This document shows positions 1 to 7,314 of a stretch of DNA of 64,000 nt, piece by piece. Below the pieces are notes generated by a model. The model was not told the origin of the DNA. It worked only from the letters and a program-made list of their open reading frames with translations, and did no database searches. The stretch lies in contig JABDEK010000001.1 of NCBI GenBank assembly GCA_013287135.1, positions 16,736 through 80,735 on the forward strand, given 5' to 3'. Position 1 is the stretch's first letter; the number at the start of each line of letters is the position of its first letter. A program made the position numbers and the translations under genes. Source of the DNA: Acidobacteriota bacterium. GTDB taxonomy: Bacteria > Acidobacteriota > Terriglobia > Acidiferrales > UBA7541.

Positions 1-484
1 TACCGCAAGCGAGGTAGCCTTCATCGGGATCCACCACGTGCACGCCGCGTTCGCGCAGAATCGCGAGGTTGCGTTGGGTAGCAGGATGGTCCCACATATT
101 CACGTTCATGGCAGGGGCGACCACCACCGGAGCCGTCGTGGCGAGATACAGAGTGGCGAGAAAATCTTCGGCAATGCCGTTGGCAAATTTGCCGAGAATG
201 TCCGCGGTAGCGGGCGCCACCAGCAGCAAATCAATTCGCTGCGCCACGGCAATATGTTCAATGGCGCTTTCAACGTTTGCCGGAGCAGCGGAACCACCGG
301 CACTGAACATATCCGTGATTACTTTTTGTCCGGTGAGCGCGGCGAAGGTAAGAGGAGTGATGAACTCCTGCGCCGCACGGGTCATCAGCACTTGCACGTC
401 CAACTTTTCCTGCTGCAAACGGCGAACCAGTTCCGCAGCTTTGTAAGCCGCAACGCCTCCAGTGACGCCGAGTGCGATTTTCAT
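1..484 (-). CDS. coaBC: Bifunctional phosphopantothenoylcysteine decarboxylase / phosphopantothenate-cysteine ligase, N-terminal part
   Basis: Coenzyme A biosynthesis: CoaC decarboxylates 4'-phosphopantothenoylcysteine and CoaB ligates cysteine to phosphopantothenate. Only the N-terminal flavoprotein (CoaC) domain, about 161 residues, is in the window; the gene runs off the left edge. Translation from the ATG at 482-484 starts MKIALGVTGGVAAYKAAELV and shows the flavin-binding GVTGGVAAYK motif, then APATADILGKFANGIAEDFL and the APAMNVNMW motif (substrate-recognition clamp and the conserved Asn of the family). It is the last visible gene of the long minus-strand operon, 17 bp after rpoZ. The bifunctional CoaBC assignment is inferred from the usual bacterial architecture, because the CoaB half is not visible. 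Confidence 0.93.
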   Translation of the reverse strand, partial: MKIALGVTGGVAAYKAAELVRRLQQEKLDVQVLMTRAAQEFITPLTFAALTGQKVITDMFSAGGSAAPANVESAIEHIAVAQRIDLLLVAPATADILGKFANGIAEDFLATLYLATTAPVVVAPAMNVNMWDHPATQRNLAILRERGVHVVDPDEGYLACG

Positions 485-501
485 CTGGTGCGCGGCGGAT
501 G

Positions 502-726
502 CTACTTCTTCCGCTTGCCGTCCTTATCCTCAGGCTCTCCGCTCAATTCCTTGGCTTCGTATTCGAGCAGACCTTTCAGCAATTCTTCTTCGGCGATGCG
601 CGTGGTCTTGCGCGATCGCGGGTTATCGACCATGGGGCGTCCGCCGATCATCAACTGCCGTGCGCGGCGCGCGACGACTACAACATATGCAAACTGGCTT
701 TCCGGTGGATCTCTCAACACGGCCAT
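502..726 (-). CDS. rpoZ: DNA-directed RNA polymerase omega subunit
   Basis: Small subunit that helps fold and assemble beta-prime into RNA polymerase. The 74-aa product carries the omega signature: FAYVVVVARRARQLMIGGRP, then KTTRIAEEELLKGLLEYE. I choose the ATG at 724-726, because a GGAGG lies about 11 bp upstream inside the end of gmk. The longer frame from 744 would use a TTG overlapping the gmk stop. The gmk-rpoZ-coaBC order is a widely conserved bacterial cluster, which supports the call. The C-terminus is short, charged and lysine-rich, as is common for omega. Confidence 0.93.
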   Translation of the reverse strand: MAVLRDPPESQFAYVVVVARRARQLMIGGRPMVDNPRSRKTTRIAEEELLKGLLEYEAKELSGEPEDKDGKRKK

Positions 727-733
727 ATTCAGA

Positions 734-1354
734 TCAGCCTCCAAAGGACTTCAAAATTTCGCGAATTCTTTCTTCCTTACGAGGCACCCGGCATCGCGAG
801 CCAAGTGCAATGGCCTGGACTTCTTTACCGGCGCGTTCGATATCGTCGTTGATGATGGCGTAATCGTAGCTACTATAGTTCAACATCTCCTGCCGCGCAC
901 GTTCGAGACGACGCCGAATTTCGTCTTCTGAATCCTGGCCACGCTGCCGTATGCGATGTTCGAGCTCCGTGCGAGAAGGCGGCAGGACGAAGACTGCTAC
1001 AGCACTAGGCAGCTTTTGTTTTACCTGCAAAGCGCCCTGTACGTCAATTTCGAGAACCAGATCTTTTTTTTGCTCCTGCGCTTCGGTTACAGATTTGCGC
1101 GGAGTGCCGTACCAATGCTTTCCGAACACCTGGGCATATTCCAGGAAATCGCCGCGTTCCACCATTTCCTGAAATTGAGACTCGGAGACAAAATTGTACC
1201 ATTTGCCCTCGCTCTCCGTCTTGCGCGGCATGCGCGTGGTGCACGAAACAGATAGCATGGTGCCGGGCAGCCGCAAAATTTTTTCCACCAGAGTGGACTT
1301 CCCCGAACCCGATGGCCCGGAGACGATGAGCACCAAAGGTTCCGTTTTGCTCAT
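734..1354 (-). CDS. gmk: Guanylate kinase
   Basis: Phosphorylates GMP/dGMP to GDP/dGDP with ATP in purine nucleotide metabolism. The 206-aa product has the usual family length. Walker A GPSGSGKST lies at residues 13-21. The GMP-binding segment has SCTTRMPRKTE and the F(L)EYAQVFGKHWYGT motif, and the core ends with EIDVQGALQVK and the R-rich lid region. The ATG overlaps the yicC stop by 4 bp (ATGA), which indicates translational coupling in the operon. Confidence 0.97.
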   Translation of the reverse strand: MSKTEPLVLIVSGPSGSGKSTLVEKILRLPGTMLSVSCTTRMPRKTESEGKWYNFVSESQFQEMVERGDFLEYAQVFGKHWYGTPRKSVTEAQEQKKDLVLEIDVQGALQVKQKLPSAVAVFVLPPSRTELEHRIRQRGQDSEDEIRRRLERARQEMLNYSSYDYAIINDDIERAGKEVQAIALGSRCRVPRKEERIREILKSFGG

Positions 1355-2298
1355 TCTATGTTTTGCACCTGTTCGCGCAATTTTTCGATTTCAGATTTGA
1401 TCTCCAGGCCGATGCGAGTGATTTCCAGACCTTCGCCATCGTTACCGGGAGTTTTTGAAAGCAACGTGTTGGCTTCGCGCTGCATTTCCTGGAGGAGAAA
1501 ATCGAGTTTCTTGCCGGCTTCCGAAGCGCTGACGAGCAGGCCCTCAAATTGTTGCACGTGGCTACGCAGGCGCACCAACTCTTCGGAAACGTCGCTACGC
1601 TCGGCAGCCAGCGCGGCTTCCTGAGCCAATCGGCTTGGATCAATTTGTGCTTCGCCGAGAAGCTCTTTCATGCGTGTTTCAAGGCGTTTTGCGAAAGCGG
1701 GCCGCGCGCGCTCGGCCAGTGTGGTCAGGTTCGAGGCCAAGGCCGCAATGCTTCGAAGCCTCGCGGACATCTCCTGGCGGAGGAGGTCGGCTTCTTCCTC
1801 GCGCATGCGATCGAGCTTGTCGAGCGATTCAACCATACAGCGCCCGAGCACGGCTTCCAGACGCTCGAGTTCGCTTTCCAGCGACGCGTTGGGGGCGCCG
1901 ATCACTCCAGGCAAGCGCATGATGGACTCAACATCCGGCTCGGACTCAATTCTGAATTCTTTTCGCAGCGAAGTGGCAGCTTTCAGATAGGCCGCGGCCA
2001 CTTCGCGGTTCACGCCGATCGCGGCGGGGCCGGCCAGCTCGTAGTGCACCGTGACGTCGAGATGGCCGCGGCGAACGCGCTCGCGAATGATTTGGCGAAT
2101 GCGCGGTTCGAGTGGTTCGAAACCTTCGGGCATGCGCAAATGCAAGTCGAGGAAACGGTGATTCACGCTGCGGATGGTTACGCGCAGGCTCCAGCCATTT
2201 TCCGCGGCTCGAGACTGAGCATAGCCGGTCATGGACTTCAGGCCCGCACTCGCAGACGCTGAAGTGGTGTGCATCGGTTTTGGACTTGAGCCTGACAT
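1351..2298 (-). CDS. yicC: YicC/YloC family endoribonuclease
   Basis: Member of the YicC family, shown in E. coli to be an endoribonuclease affecting small-RNA turnover; the family is commonly linked to gmk. The 315-aa product has the N-terminal signature LKSMTGYAQ at about residue 20, followed by SVNHRFLDLHLRMPE, and the C-terminal DUF1732-like tail KLDFLLQEMQREANTLLSK with GLEIKSEIEKLREQVQNIE. The ATG at 2298 gives an N-terminal Ser/Ala-rich extension; a start at M9 or at the SMTG methionine would match family length better and cannot be excluded. It lies 2 bp after the exporter gene and overlaps gmk by 4 bp. Confidence 0.93.
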   Translation of the reverse strand: MSGSSPKPMHTTSASASAGLKSMTGYAQSRAAENGWSLRVTIRSVNHRFLDLHLRMPEGFEPLEPRIRQIIRERVRRGHLDVTVHYELAGPAAIGVNREVAAAYLKAATSLRKEFRIESEPDVESIMRLPGVIGAPNASLESELERLEAVLGRCMVESLDKLDRMREEEADLLRQEMSARLRSIAALASNLTTLAERARPAFAKRLETRMKELLGEAQIDPSRLAQEAALAAERSDVSEELVRLRSHVQQFEGLLVSASEAGKKLDFLLQEMQREANTLLSKTPGNDGEGLEITRIGLEIKSEIEKLREQVQNIE

Positions 2299-2300
2299 TT

Positions 2301-4148
2301 TTATACGGGCCCTGCGGTTCGCGTCACCGTGTCAACATCGCGGAATTGCATTTCGTAAAGCCGCGCATAAACACCGCCGCGCGCGAGGAGTTCATCATGC
2401 GTTCCGCGCTCACGGATTGTGCCGCCTTCCAGCACAGCAATCAAGTCCGCGCGACGAATTGTGGAGAGCCGATGGGCGATCACGAAGACGGTGCGGCCGG
2501 TCATCAGATTATTCAGCGCGTCCTGAACGAGCATTTCCGATTCAGAGTCCAGCTCAGACGTCGCTTCGTCCAAAATCAGGATTGGAGCGTCTTTCAATAG
2601 CGCGCGGGCAATGGCGAGGCGCTGACGTTGGCCGCCGGAAAGCCTTTGGCCGCGGTCGCCGATCAGGGTCTGGTAGCCACCCGGCATTTGCATGATGAAA
2701 TCATGAGCGAGCGCTGCTTTGGCTGCTGCAATCACTTTTTCTTCCGGCAGGTTGGGCCGGCCGTAACACAAATTGTTCCATATGGTGTCGTTGAAGAGGA
2801 TGGTTTCCTGCGTCACGATGGCCATCTGCTCGCGCAGCGAACGCAAAGTCATTTCACGAACATCCTGGCCATCTATCAGCAGCGAACCTGAGGTGGCGGT
2901 GTAAAAACGGGGGAGCAGATTCACCAGGGTGGTTTTGCCGGCGCCGCTCGAGCCTACGATTGCGATCACTGCGCCCGCCGGAACTTTCAACTTCAGATTA
3001 CGGAGCGTGGGCGCATCGCCATCGTCGTAAGTAAAGCTGGCGTCGACAAATTCGACAGATTCCGAAAGGCGCGGCAACGCTTTGGCATTCGGCATATCCA
3101 GCTTTTCTTCGGGCAAATCGAGAAGCCTGAATACCTGCGCGGACGTTCCCAGGGCCTGTACGAAAAGCTGATAGATGTTGCCGATGCGCTTGATGGGTTC
3201 GTAGGCTTTGAACAGCGCGAACGTAAAGGCGCCGAATGAACCAATCGACATGCGGCTGGCTTTGATTTCGCCGCGAGCGAAGAAAAGGATCATGGCGACT
3301 ACAACCGCACCGAGCACGTCCATGATCGGTCCGGTGCCGGCCATGGCGCGGACCCAGCGCATATTTTCGCGGAGCAAACTTCGGGCGGCATCGCGGAATT
3401 TGCGGATTTCGAATCCTTCCATCCCGAAAGCTTTTACAACGCGGTTTCCGCTGATGGTTTCTTGAAGTATCTGGCTTAGATCAGCAAGGCGAGACCGGCT
3501 TCTTTCCGTGGAGCGGCGAATTTTGCGCGTTAGTTTCGCGACGGGCCAAACCACCAGCGGAACGAGGACAGCGGAGCCGACGGCCATGCGCCAGTCGATG
3601 AGCAAGAGCACGCTGACAAAGGCTATGAGGTTGAAGATCTGACGGAAAAAATCCGCCATGTAATCGGAAAATGCTGCGCGCAGCTGTTCCACGTCGCTGA
3701 CCACCGCAGACATCACACGGCCGACTGGGTTGTGATGAAAAAAGCCGACGGGCTGCTGCACGACCTTGCGGTACACGCTATTGCGTAGATCGGTAACGGC
3801 CGAAAGGCCGACATACTGGATTAGTGTGCTACCGAAATATTCAGCGATAGCTTTGAACAAAAAGATGAAGAGCAGAGCAAGCGCGAAAACCGACCACACG
3901 TGATGCACGCGCGATGGAACGAAGTCGTTCATGTAAACAACGCGATTGGACCAGGGGATGGTGAAGAGGACGAGCTTCTGAAGGCCCGAGCCGGGATTTA
4001 GCACGACGTCGATAGCGGGTTTAATGGCCAGCGGGACAAGGCCTTCTGCGATTCCCATGGCCGCCATGAGCAACACTCCGACGGCAAGAATCCCGGTGTA
4101 AGGCGACAAGTAGCGGAGCAACCGGCGAAATTCTTCGCCCTGCGTCAT
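2301..4148 (-). CDS. msbA: ABC transporter, permease-ATPase fusion, MsbA-like lipid exporter
   Basis: Half-transporter of about 615 aa: six-helix transmembrane domain (residues about 15-325), then an ATPase domain with Walker A GSSGAGKTT, signature LSGGQRQRLAIARAL and Walker B ILILDEATSELD, plus the H-loop in VIAHRLSTI. This is the exporter type that flips lipid A-core (MsbA) or exports other lipids and drugs. Location within an LPS-export operon (lptC/A, lptB upstream) favours a lipid A flippase, but the substrate is inferred. Start chosen at the ATG at 4146-4148 (MTQGEEF); the longer frame begins with a TTG at 4202. The 74-bp gap after rapZ is the largest in this operon. Confidence 0.85.
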   Translation of the reverse strand: MTQGEEFRRLLRYLSPYTGILAVGVLLMAAMGIAEGLVPLAIKPAIDVVLNPGSGLQKLVLFTIPWSNRVVYMNDFVPSRVHHVWSVFALALLFIFLFKAIAEYFGSTLIQYVGLSAVTDLRNSVYRKVVQQPVGFFHHNPVGRVMSAVVSDVEQLRAAFSDYMADFFRQIFNLIAFVSVLLLIDWRMAVGSAVLVPLVVWPVAKLTRKIRRSTERSRSRLADLSQILQETISGNRVVKAFGMEGFEIRKFRDAARSLLRENMRWVRAMAGTGPIMDVLGAVVVAMILFFARGEIKASRMSIGSFGAFTFALFKAYEPIKRIGNIYQLFVQALGTSAQVFRLLDLPEEKLDMPNAKALPRLSESVEFVDASFTYDDGDAPTLRNLKLKVPAGAVIAIVGSSGAGKTTLVNLLPRFYTATSGSLLIDGQDVREMTLRSLREQMAIVTQETILFNDTIWNNLCYGRPNLPEEKVIAAAKAALAHDFIMQMPGGYQTLIGDRGQRLSGGQRQRLAIARALLKDAPILILDEATSELDSESEMLVQDALNNLMTGRTVFVIAHRLSTIRRADLIAVLEGGTIRERGTHDELLARGGVYARLYEMQFRDVDTVTRTAGPV

Positions 4149-4222
4149 GGTGCTCACGCCGTCTTTTATTTCAGAATTCAAATCGGCAAACCCTCGGCAC
4201 AAATCAGCAAAGATGCGCCATT

Positions 4223-5113
4223 CTAAGACGCGGTCTTATCCAGATCGCGATGAACGACTTTAGCGGAATAGCCTTTTTTCTTAATGGCCCGGCTGATCAC
4301 TTCCGCCATCGCTACGGAACGGTGACGTCCCCCGGTGCATCCCAGCGCAACGGTAAGATAGCTTTTACCTTCCTGAATGTAGTGCGGGATCAGGTATAGC
4401 AGCAAGCTTTCCACGCGGCGCAAAAATTCTCCGGTTTGCGGGAACGAACGAATGTAACGGGTCACACGCGGATCTTTCCCGCTAAATGGCCGCAAGCGCG
4501 GCACAAAAAATGGATTGGGAAGAAATCGCACGTCAAACACCAAGTCCGCATCCGCTGGAATACCGTAGCGGTATCCAAAACTCACCAACGACACGAGAAG
4601 CGGACGCCTTCCCGGTTTTTGAAACCGGTCGATAATAAACTGGCGCAGCTCATGGACGTTGAATTTTGTGGTGTCGATCACCACATCCGCCAAGCGGCGA
4701 ATCGGCGCCATCCGGCGGCGCTCCTCACGTATGCCCTCAGCGACCGATCCGCCGCGCCCGAGCGGATGCGGCCGGCGCGTCTCGCTAAAACGGCGCATCA
4801 GAGCTTCATCGCTGGCCTCGATGAACACTAGCGTCGCAGGATGCTCGCTGATTAATTGGCGATAGATGCCCGGGAGTTTTTCGATCTGCTCGCCCTCGCG
4901 TGCATCCACCAACAACGCAGCGCGTTCAATTTCGACGCCTTCGGCATACAGCTCGCCAAATTTTGGAATCAGCGCAACCGGGAGGTTATCTACGCAATAA
5001 AAACCAAGGTCTTCGAAGGTATTCAGGACGGAGCCTTTTCCGGAGCCGGAAAGCCCGGTGAGGAGAACTAACTGGTGCGCATCGCGGGTTCGGTTTCTCG
5101 GCGTGCGCTTCAC
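4223..5113 (-). CDS. rapZ: RNase adapter protein RapZ / nucleotide-binding protein YvcJ family
   Basis: In E. coli RapZ guides RNase E to the sRNA GlmZ and so controls glucosamine-6-phosphate synthesis; in other phyla (YvcJ) the role is less clear. The 296-aa product has Walker A GLSGSGKG at about residues 20-27, the DNLPVALIP segment, and the C-terminal RNA-binding signature GCTGGRHRSV with HRDL. It follows rpoN directly with a 10-bp gap; hpf and ptsN, which sit between them in enterobacteria, are missing here. Without the GlmZ partner visible, the sRNA role in this organism is only inferred from the family. Confidence 0.94.
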   Translation of the reverse strand: MKRTPRNRTRDAHQLVLLTGLSGSGKGSVLNTFEDLGFYCVDNLPVALIPKFGELYAEGVEIERAALLVDAREGEQIEKLPGIYRQLISEHPATLVFIEASDEALMRRFSETRRPHPLGRGGSVAEGIREERRRMAPIRRLADVVIDTTKFNVHELRQFIIDRFQKPGRRPLLVSLVSFGYRYGIPADADLVFDVRFLPNPFFVPRLRPFSGKDPRVTRYIRSFPQTGEFLRRVESLLLYLIPHYIQEGKSYLTVALGCTGGRHRSVAMAEVISRAIKKKGYSAKVVHRDLDKTAS

Positions 5114-5123
5114 GGCAGCGGCG

Positions 5124-6569
5124 CTAGGCCTTTACACGCCGGCGATGCGTGCTGGGAATGCGAAGGTCTTCGCGATATTTTGCCACCGTTCGACGGGTTA
5201 CGTGGATGCCTTCATCGCTGAGCTTTTTGGTGATTTGTTCGTCCGTGAGCGGGTGAGAAGTATCTTCGTCTTCGATCATTTTCTTCACGCGGCGCTTGAG
5301 GGACAGCAGCGACATCTCGCTGCCTTGCGGGCCGTTCACCGATTCGCTGAAGAAATAACGCAGCTCGAGCACTCCTTGCGGGGTGTGCACGTATTTATTG
5401 GCCACCGCGCGGCTCACGGTGGAAGGATGCACGCCGACTTCCTCGGCGACTTCCTTGATCATCATGGGCTTCAGCTGATCCGCGCCGTAATCGAGAAAAT
5501 CACCCTGGCGCCGAAGAATCGACTGGCAAACGCGCTGAATCGTATGCTTGCGCTGTTCAATATTTTTCATCAACTGGATGGCGGCGGTGAAACGCTCTTT
5601 CACATAGTTCCGCACGTCGCGGTCGGCAGCATCACGCGCCAAAAGACGCCGGTAGGTAGGATTCAATCGAAGCTGCGGCAAGTCATCATCGTTCATGAAT
5701 GCCTGCCACTCGCCGTCCACTTTTCGGAATTGGACGTCCGGCTCAACCAGCCGCGGCTCGGTGCGGTTATATCGCAAACCGGGTCGAGGATCGAGGCGCT
5801 TGATCACGTCCACCGCGCGTTTTACAAGCTCGACTGGCCGATTCAGCGCGCGCGCCACTTCTTTCAGCTGATTATTCTGGAGAAGCTTTAGGTGATCGGC
5901 GATGATCTGCTGCGCCAATGTATTTTGCGGATCGACGAGCTTGAGCTGGATGAGCAAACATTCCTGCAAATCGCGCGCCGCGATCCCCGGAGGATCAAAT
6001 TCCTGCACCATGGCCAGCGCTTCTTCCACGTCCTCCATCGAATAATTGGCCGCTTGGGCAATTTCATCGAGCGAAGCGGTGAGGTATCCGTTTTCGTCCA
6101 GGTTGCCAACGATGGATTCAGCAATTTTGCGAACGGTCTCCGTGCAGATGCTTACGCTAAGCTGCCAATTCAGATGGTCGGCGAGGCTCTGTGGAGAAGA
6201 AAGAAATTTGTCGAAGGAAGGTTTCTCGATTTCTTCGCGTTCGCTGTTGGAAATTCTCTCGGCGCCTGAATCGAGGTACTGCGTGAAAAACGAGCCGAAA
6301 TCGAATTCGTCAAATGGATTCGCGGGCGCGATTTCCGGAACTTTTTCGGTTTCTTTTTTGAGGAACGCTTCGTCGGTGTAACTTTCCGCAGTGACTCCGT
6401 CGTCTTCCGTCGCTTCGTCGAGCACGGGGTTCGCCATGATCTCCTGATTGATCATTTCCCGCAGCTCCAGACGATTCAGCGCCAGAACGCTGACCATCTG
6501 CACCAAGCCTGGTGTGAGTATCTGCTTTTGCGCGACGCGTAGGTTAAGTTTGGGCTGGAGCCAATTCAT
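5124..6569 (-). CDS. rpoN: RNA polymerase sigma-54 factor
   Basis: Sigma-54 directs polymerase to -24/-12 promoters that need AAA+ activators. The 481-aa product has the Gln/Leu-rich region I at the N-terminus (residues about 1-50, LVQMVSVLALNRLELREMI), an acidic region II, the core-binding domain, an HTH (MIKEVAEEVGVHPSTVSRAV) and, near the end, an RpoN box RRTVAKYRE followed by LRIPS. This is the usual length. The gene is embedded between lptB and rapZ with gaps of 10 bp each side. A matching GG-N10-GC site is seen at 29300-29315 before the minor-pilin operon. Confidence 0.97.
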   Translation of the reverse strand: MNWLQPKLNLRVAQKQILTPGLVQMVSVLALNRLELREMINQEIMANPVLDEATEDDGVTAESYTDEAFLKKETEKVPEIAPANPFDEFDFGSFFTQYLDSGAERISNSEREEIEKPSFDKFLSSPQSLADHLNWQLSVSICTETVRKIAESIVGNLDENGYLTASLDEIAQAANYSMEDVEEALAMVQEFDPPGIAARDLQECLLIQLKLVDPQNTLAQQIIADHLKLLQNNQLKEVARALNRPVELVKRAVDVIKRLDPRPGLRYNRTEPRLVEPDVQFRKVDGEWQAFMNDDDLPQLRLNPTYRRLLARDAADRDVRNYVKERFTAAIQLMKNIEQRKHTIQRVCQSILRRQGDFLDYGADQLKPMMIKEVAEEVGVHPSTVSRAVANKYVHTPQGVLELRYFFSESVNGPQGSEMSLLSLKRRVKKMIEDEDTSHPLTDEQITKKLSDEGIHVTRRTVAKYREDLRIPSTHRRRVKA

Positions 6570-6579
6570 AAAGTTCGTT

Positions 6580-7305
6580 TCAGTTTAGCCGGAAACCTTC
6601 GCCGAGATATATCCTTCTTACTTCTGTATTTTCGGAAAGGTCTCTGGGAGTTCCCGCAAATAATATTCTCCCATCACTGATGATGTAGGCGCGATTGGTT
6701 ACCGCCAGTGTCTCGCGCACGTTGTGGTCGGTTACCAGAACTCCAATTTCGGCCGCGCTTAAATCCGCGATAATTTTCTGGATGTCCACCACAGTCAGCG
6801 GGTCGATCCCCGAAAATGGCTCGTCTAATAAAACAAACGAGGGCGACAACACCAGCGAGCGCGCGATTTCCAGACGGCGCCGCTCGCCGCCCGACAGCAC
6901 ATAGGCCTGGCTGTATCGCACTCCTTCGAGCCCCATTTGCGCCAACAACTCCTCCACACGGTCGCGCCGCTGCTCTGGAGTGATCGGCAAAGTCTCCAGC
7001 ACGGCGAGCAAATTCTCTTCTACCGTTAATTTCCGAAAAACCGAAGGCTCTTGAGGAAGGTAGCTGATGCCGCTGCGGGCCCGGAGGTACATCGGGAGGT
7101 CGGTAATATCCTCGCCGTCCAGTAAAACACGCCCATAGTCCGGACGCGCTAGACCGACCAGGATGTAAAACGTCGTGGTCTTTCCGGCGCCGTTCGGCCC
7201 GAGCAACCCAACCACTTCGCCTTGTTGAATTTCCAAGCTGACATCATTAACAACTTTTCGCCCTCTGTAGGACTTGCTCAGAGCGGCCGCCTGAAGTTTC
7301 AACAT
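6580..7305 (-). CDS. lptB: Lipopolysaccharide export ABC transporter ATPase LptB
   Basis: Cytoplasmic ATPase of the LptB2FGC complex that extracts LPS from the inner membrane. At 241 aa it matches the family length. Walker [14 protein letters not shown]-loop [19 protein letters not shown], signature [15 protein letters not shown], Walker [14 protein letters not shown], and H-loop VTDHNVRE are all present; the [16 protein letters not shown] stretch is typical for LptB. It lies 9 bp after the lptC/A fusion gene, which supports the LPS assignment over a generic ABC ATPase. Confidence 0.95.
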   Translation of the reverse strand: MLKLQAAALSKSYRGRKVVNDVSLEIQQGEVVGLLGPNGAGKTTTFYILVGLARPDYGRVLLDGEDITDLPMYLRARSGISYLPQEPSVFRKLTVEENLLAVLETLPITPEQRRDRVEELLAQMGLEGVRYSQAYVLSGGERRRLEIARSLVLSPSFVLLDEPFSGIDPLTVVDIQKIIADLSAAEIGVLVTDHNVRETLAVTNRAYIISDGRILFAGTPRDLSENTEVRRIYLGEGFRLN

Positions 7306-7314
7306 GCCGGTTCA

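Noticed and set aside
38..931. Plus-strand frame across the coaBC-gmk region
   Set aside because: It is antisense to coaBC, rpoZ and gmk, which all have full family motifs, and its own translation shows none.
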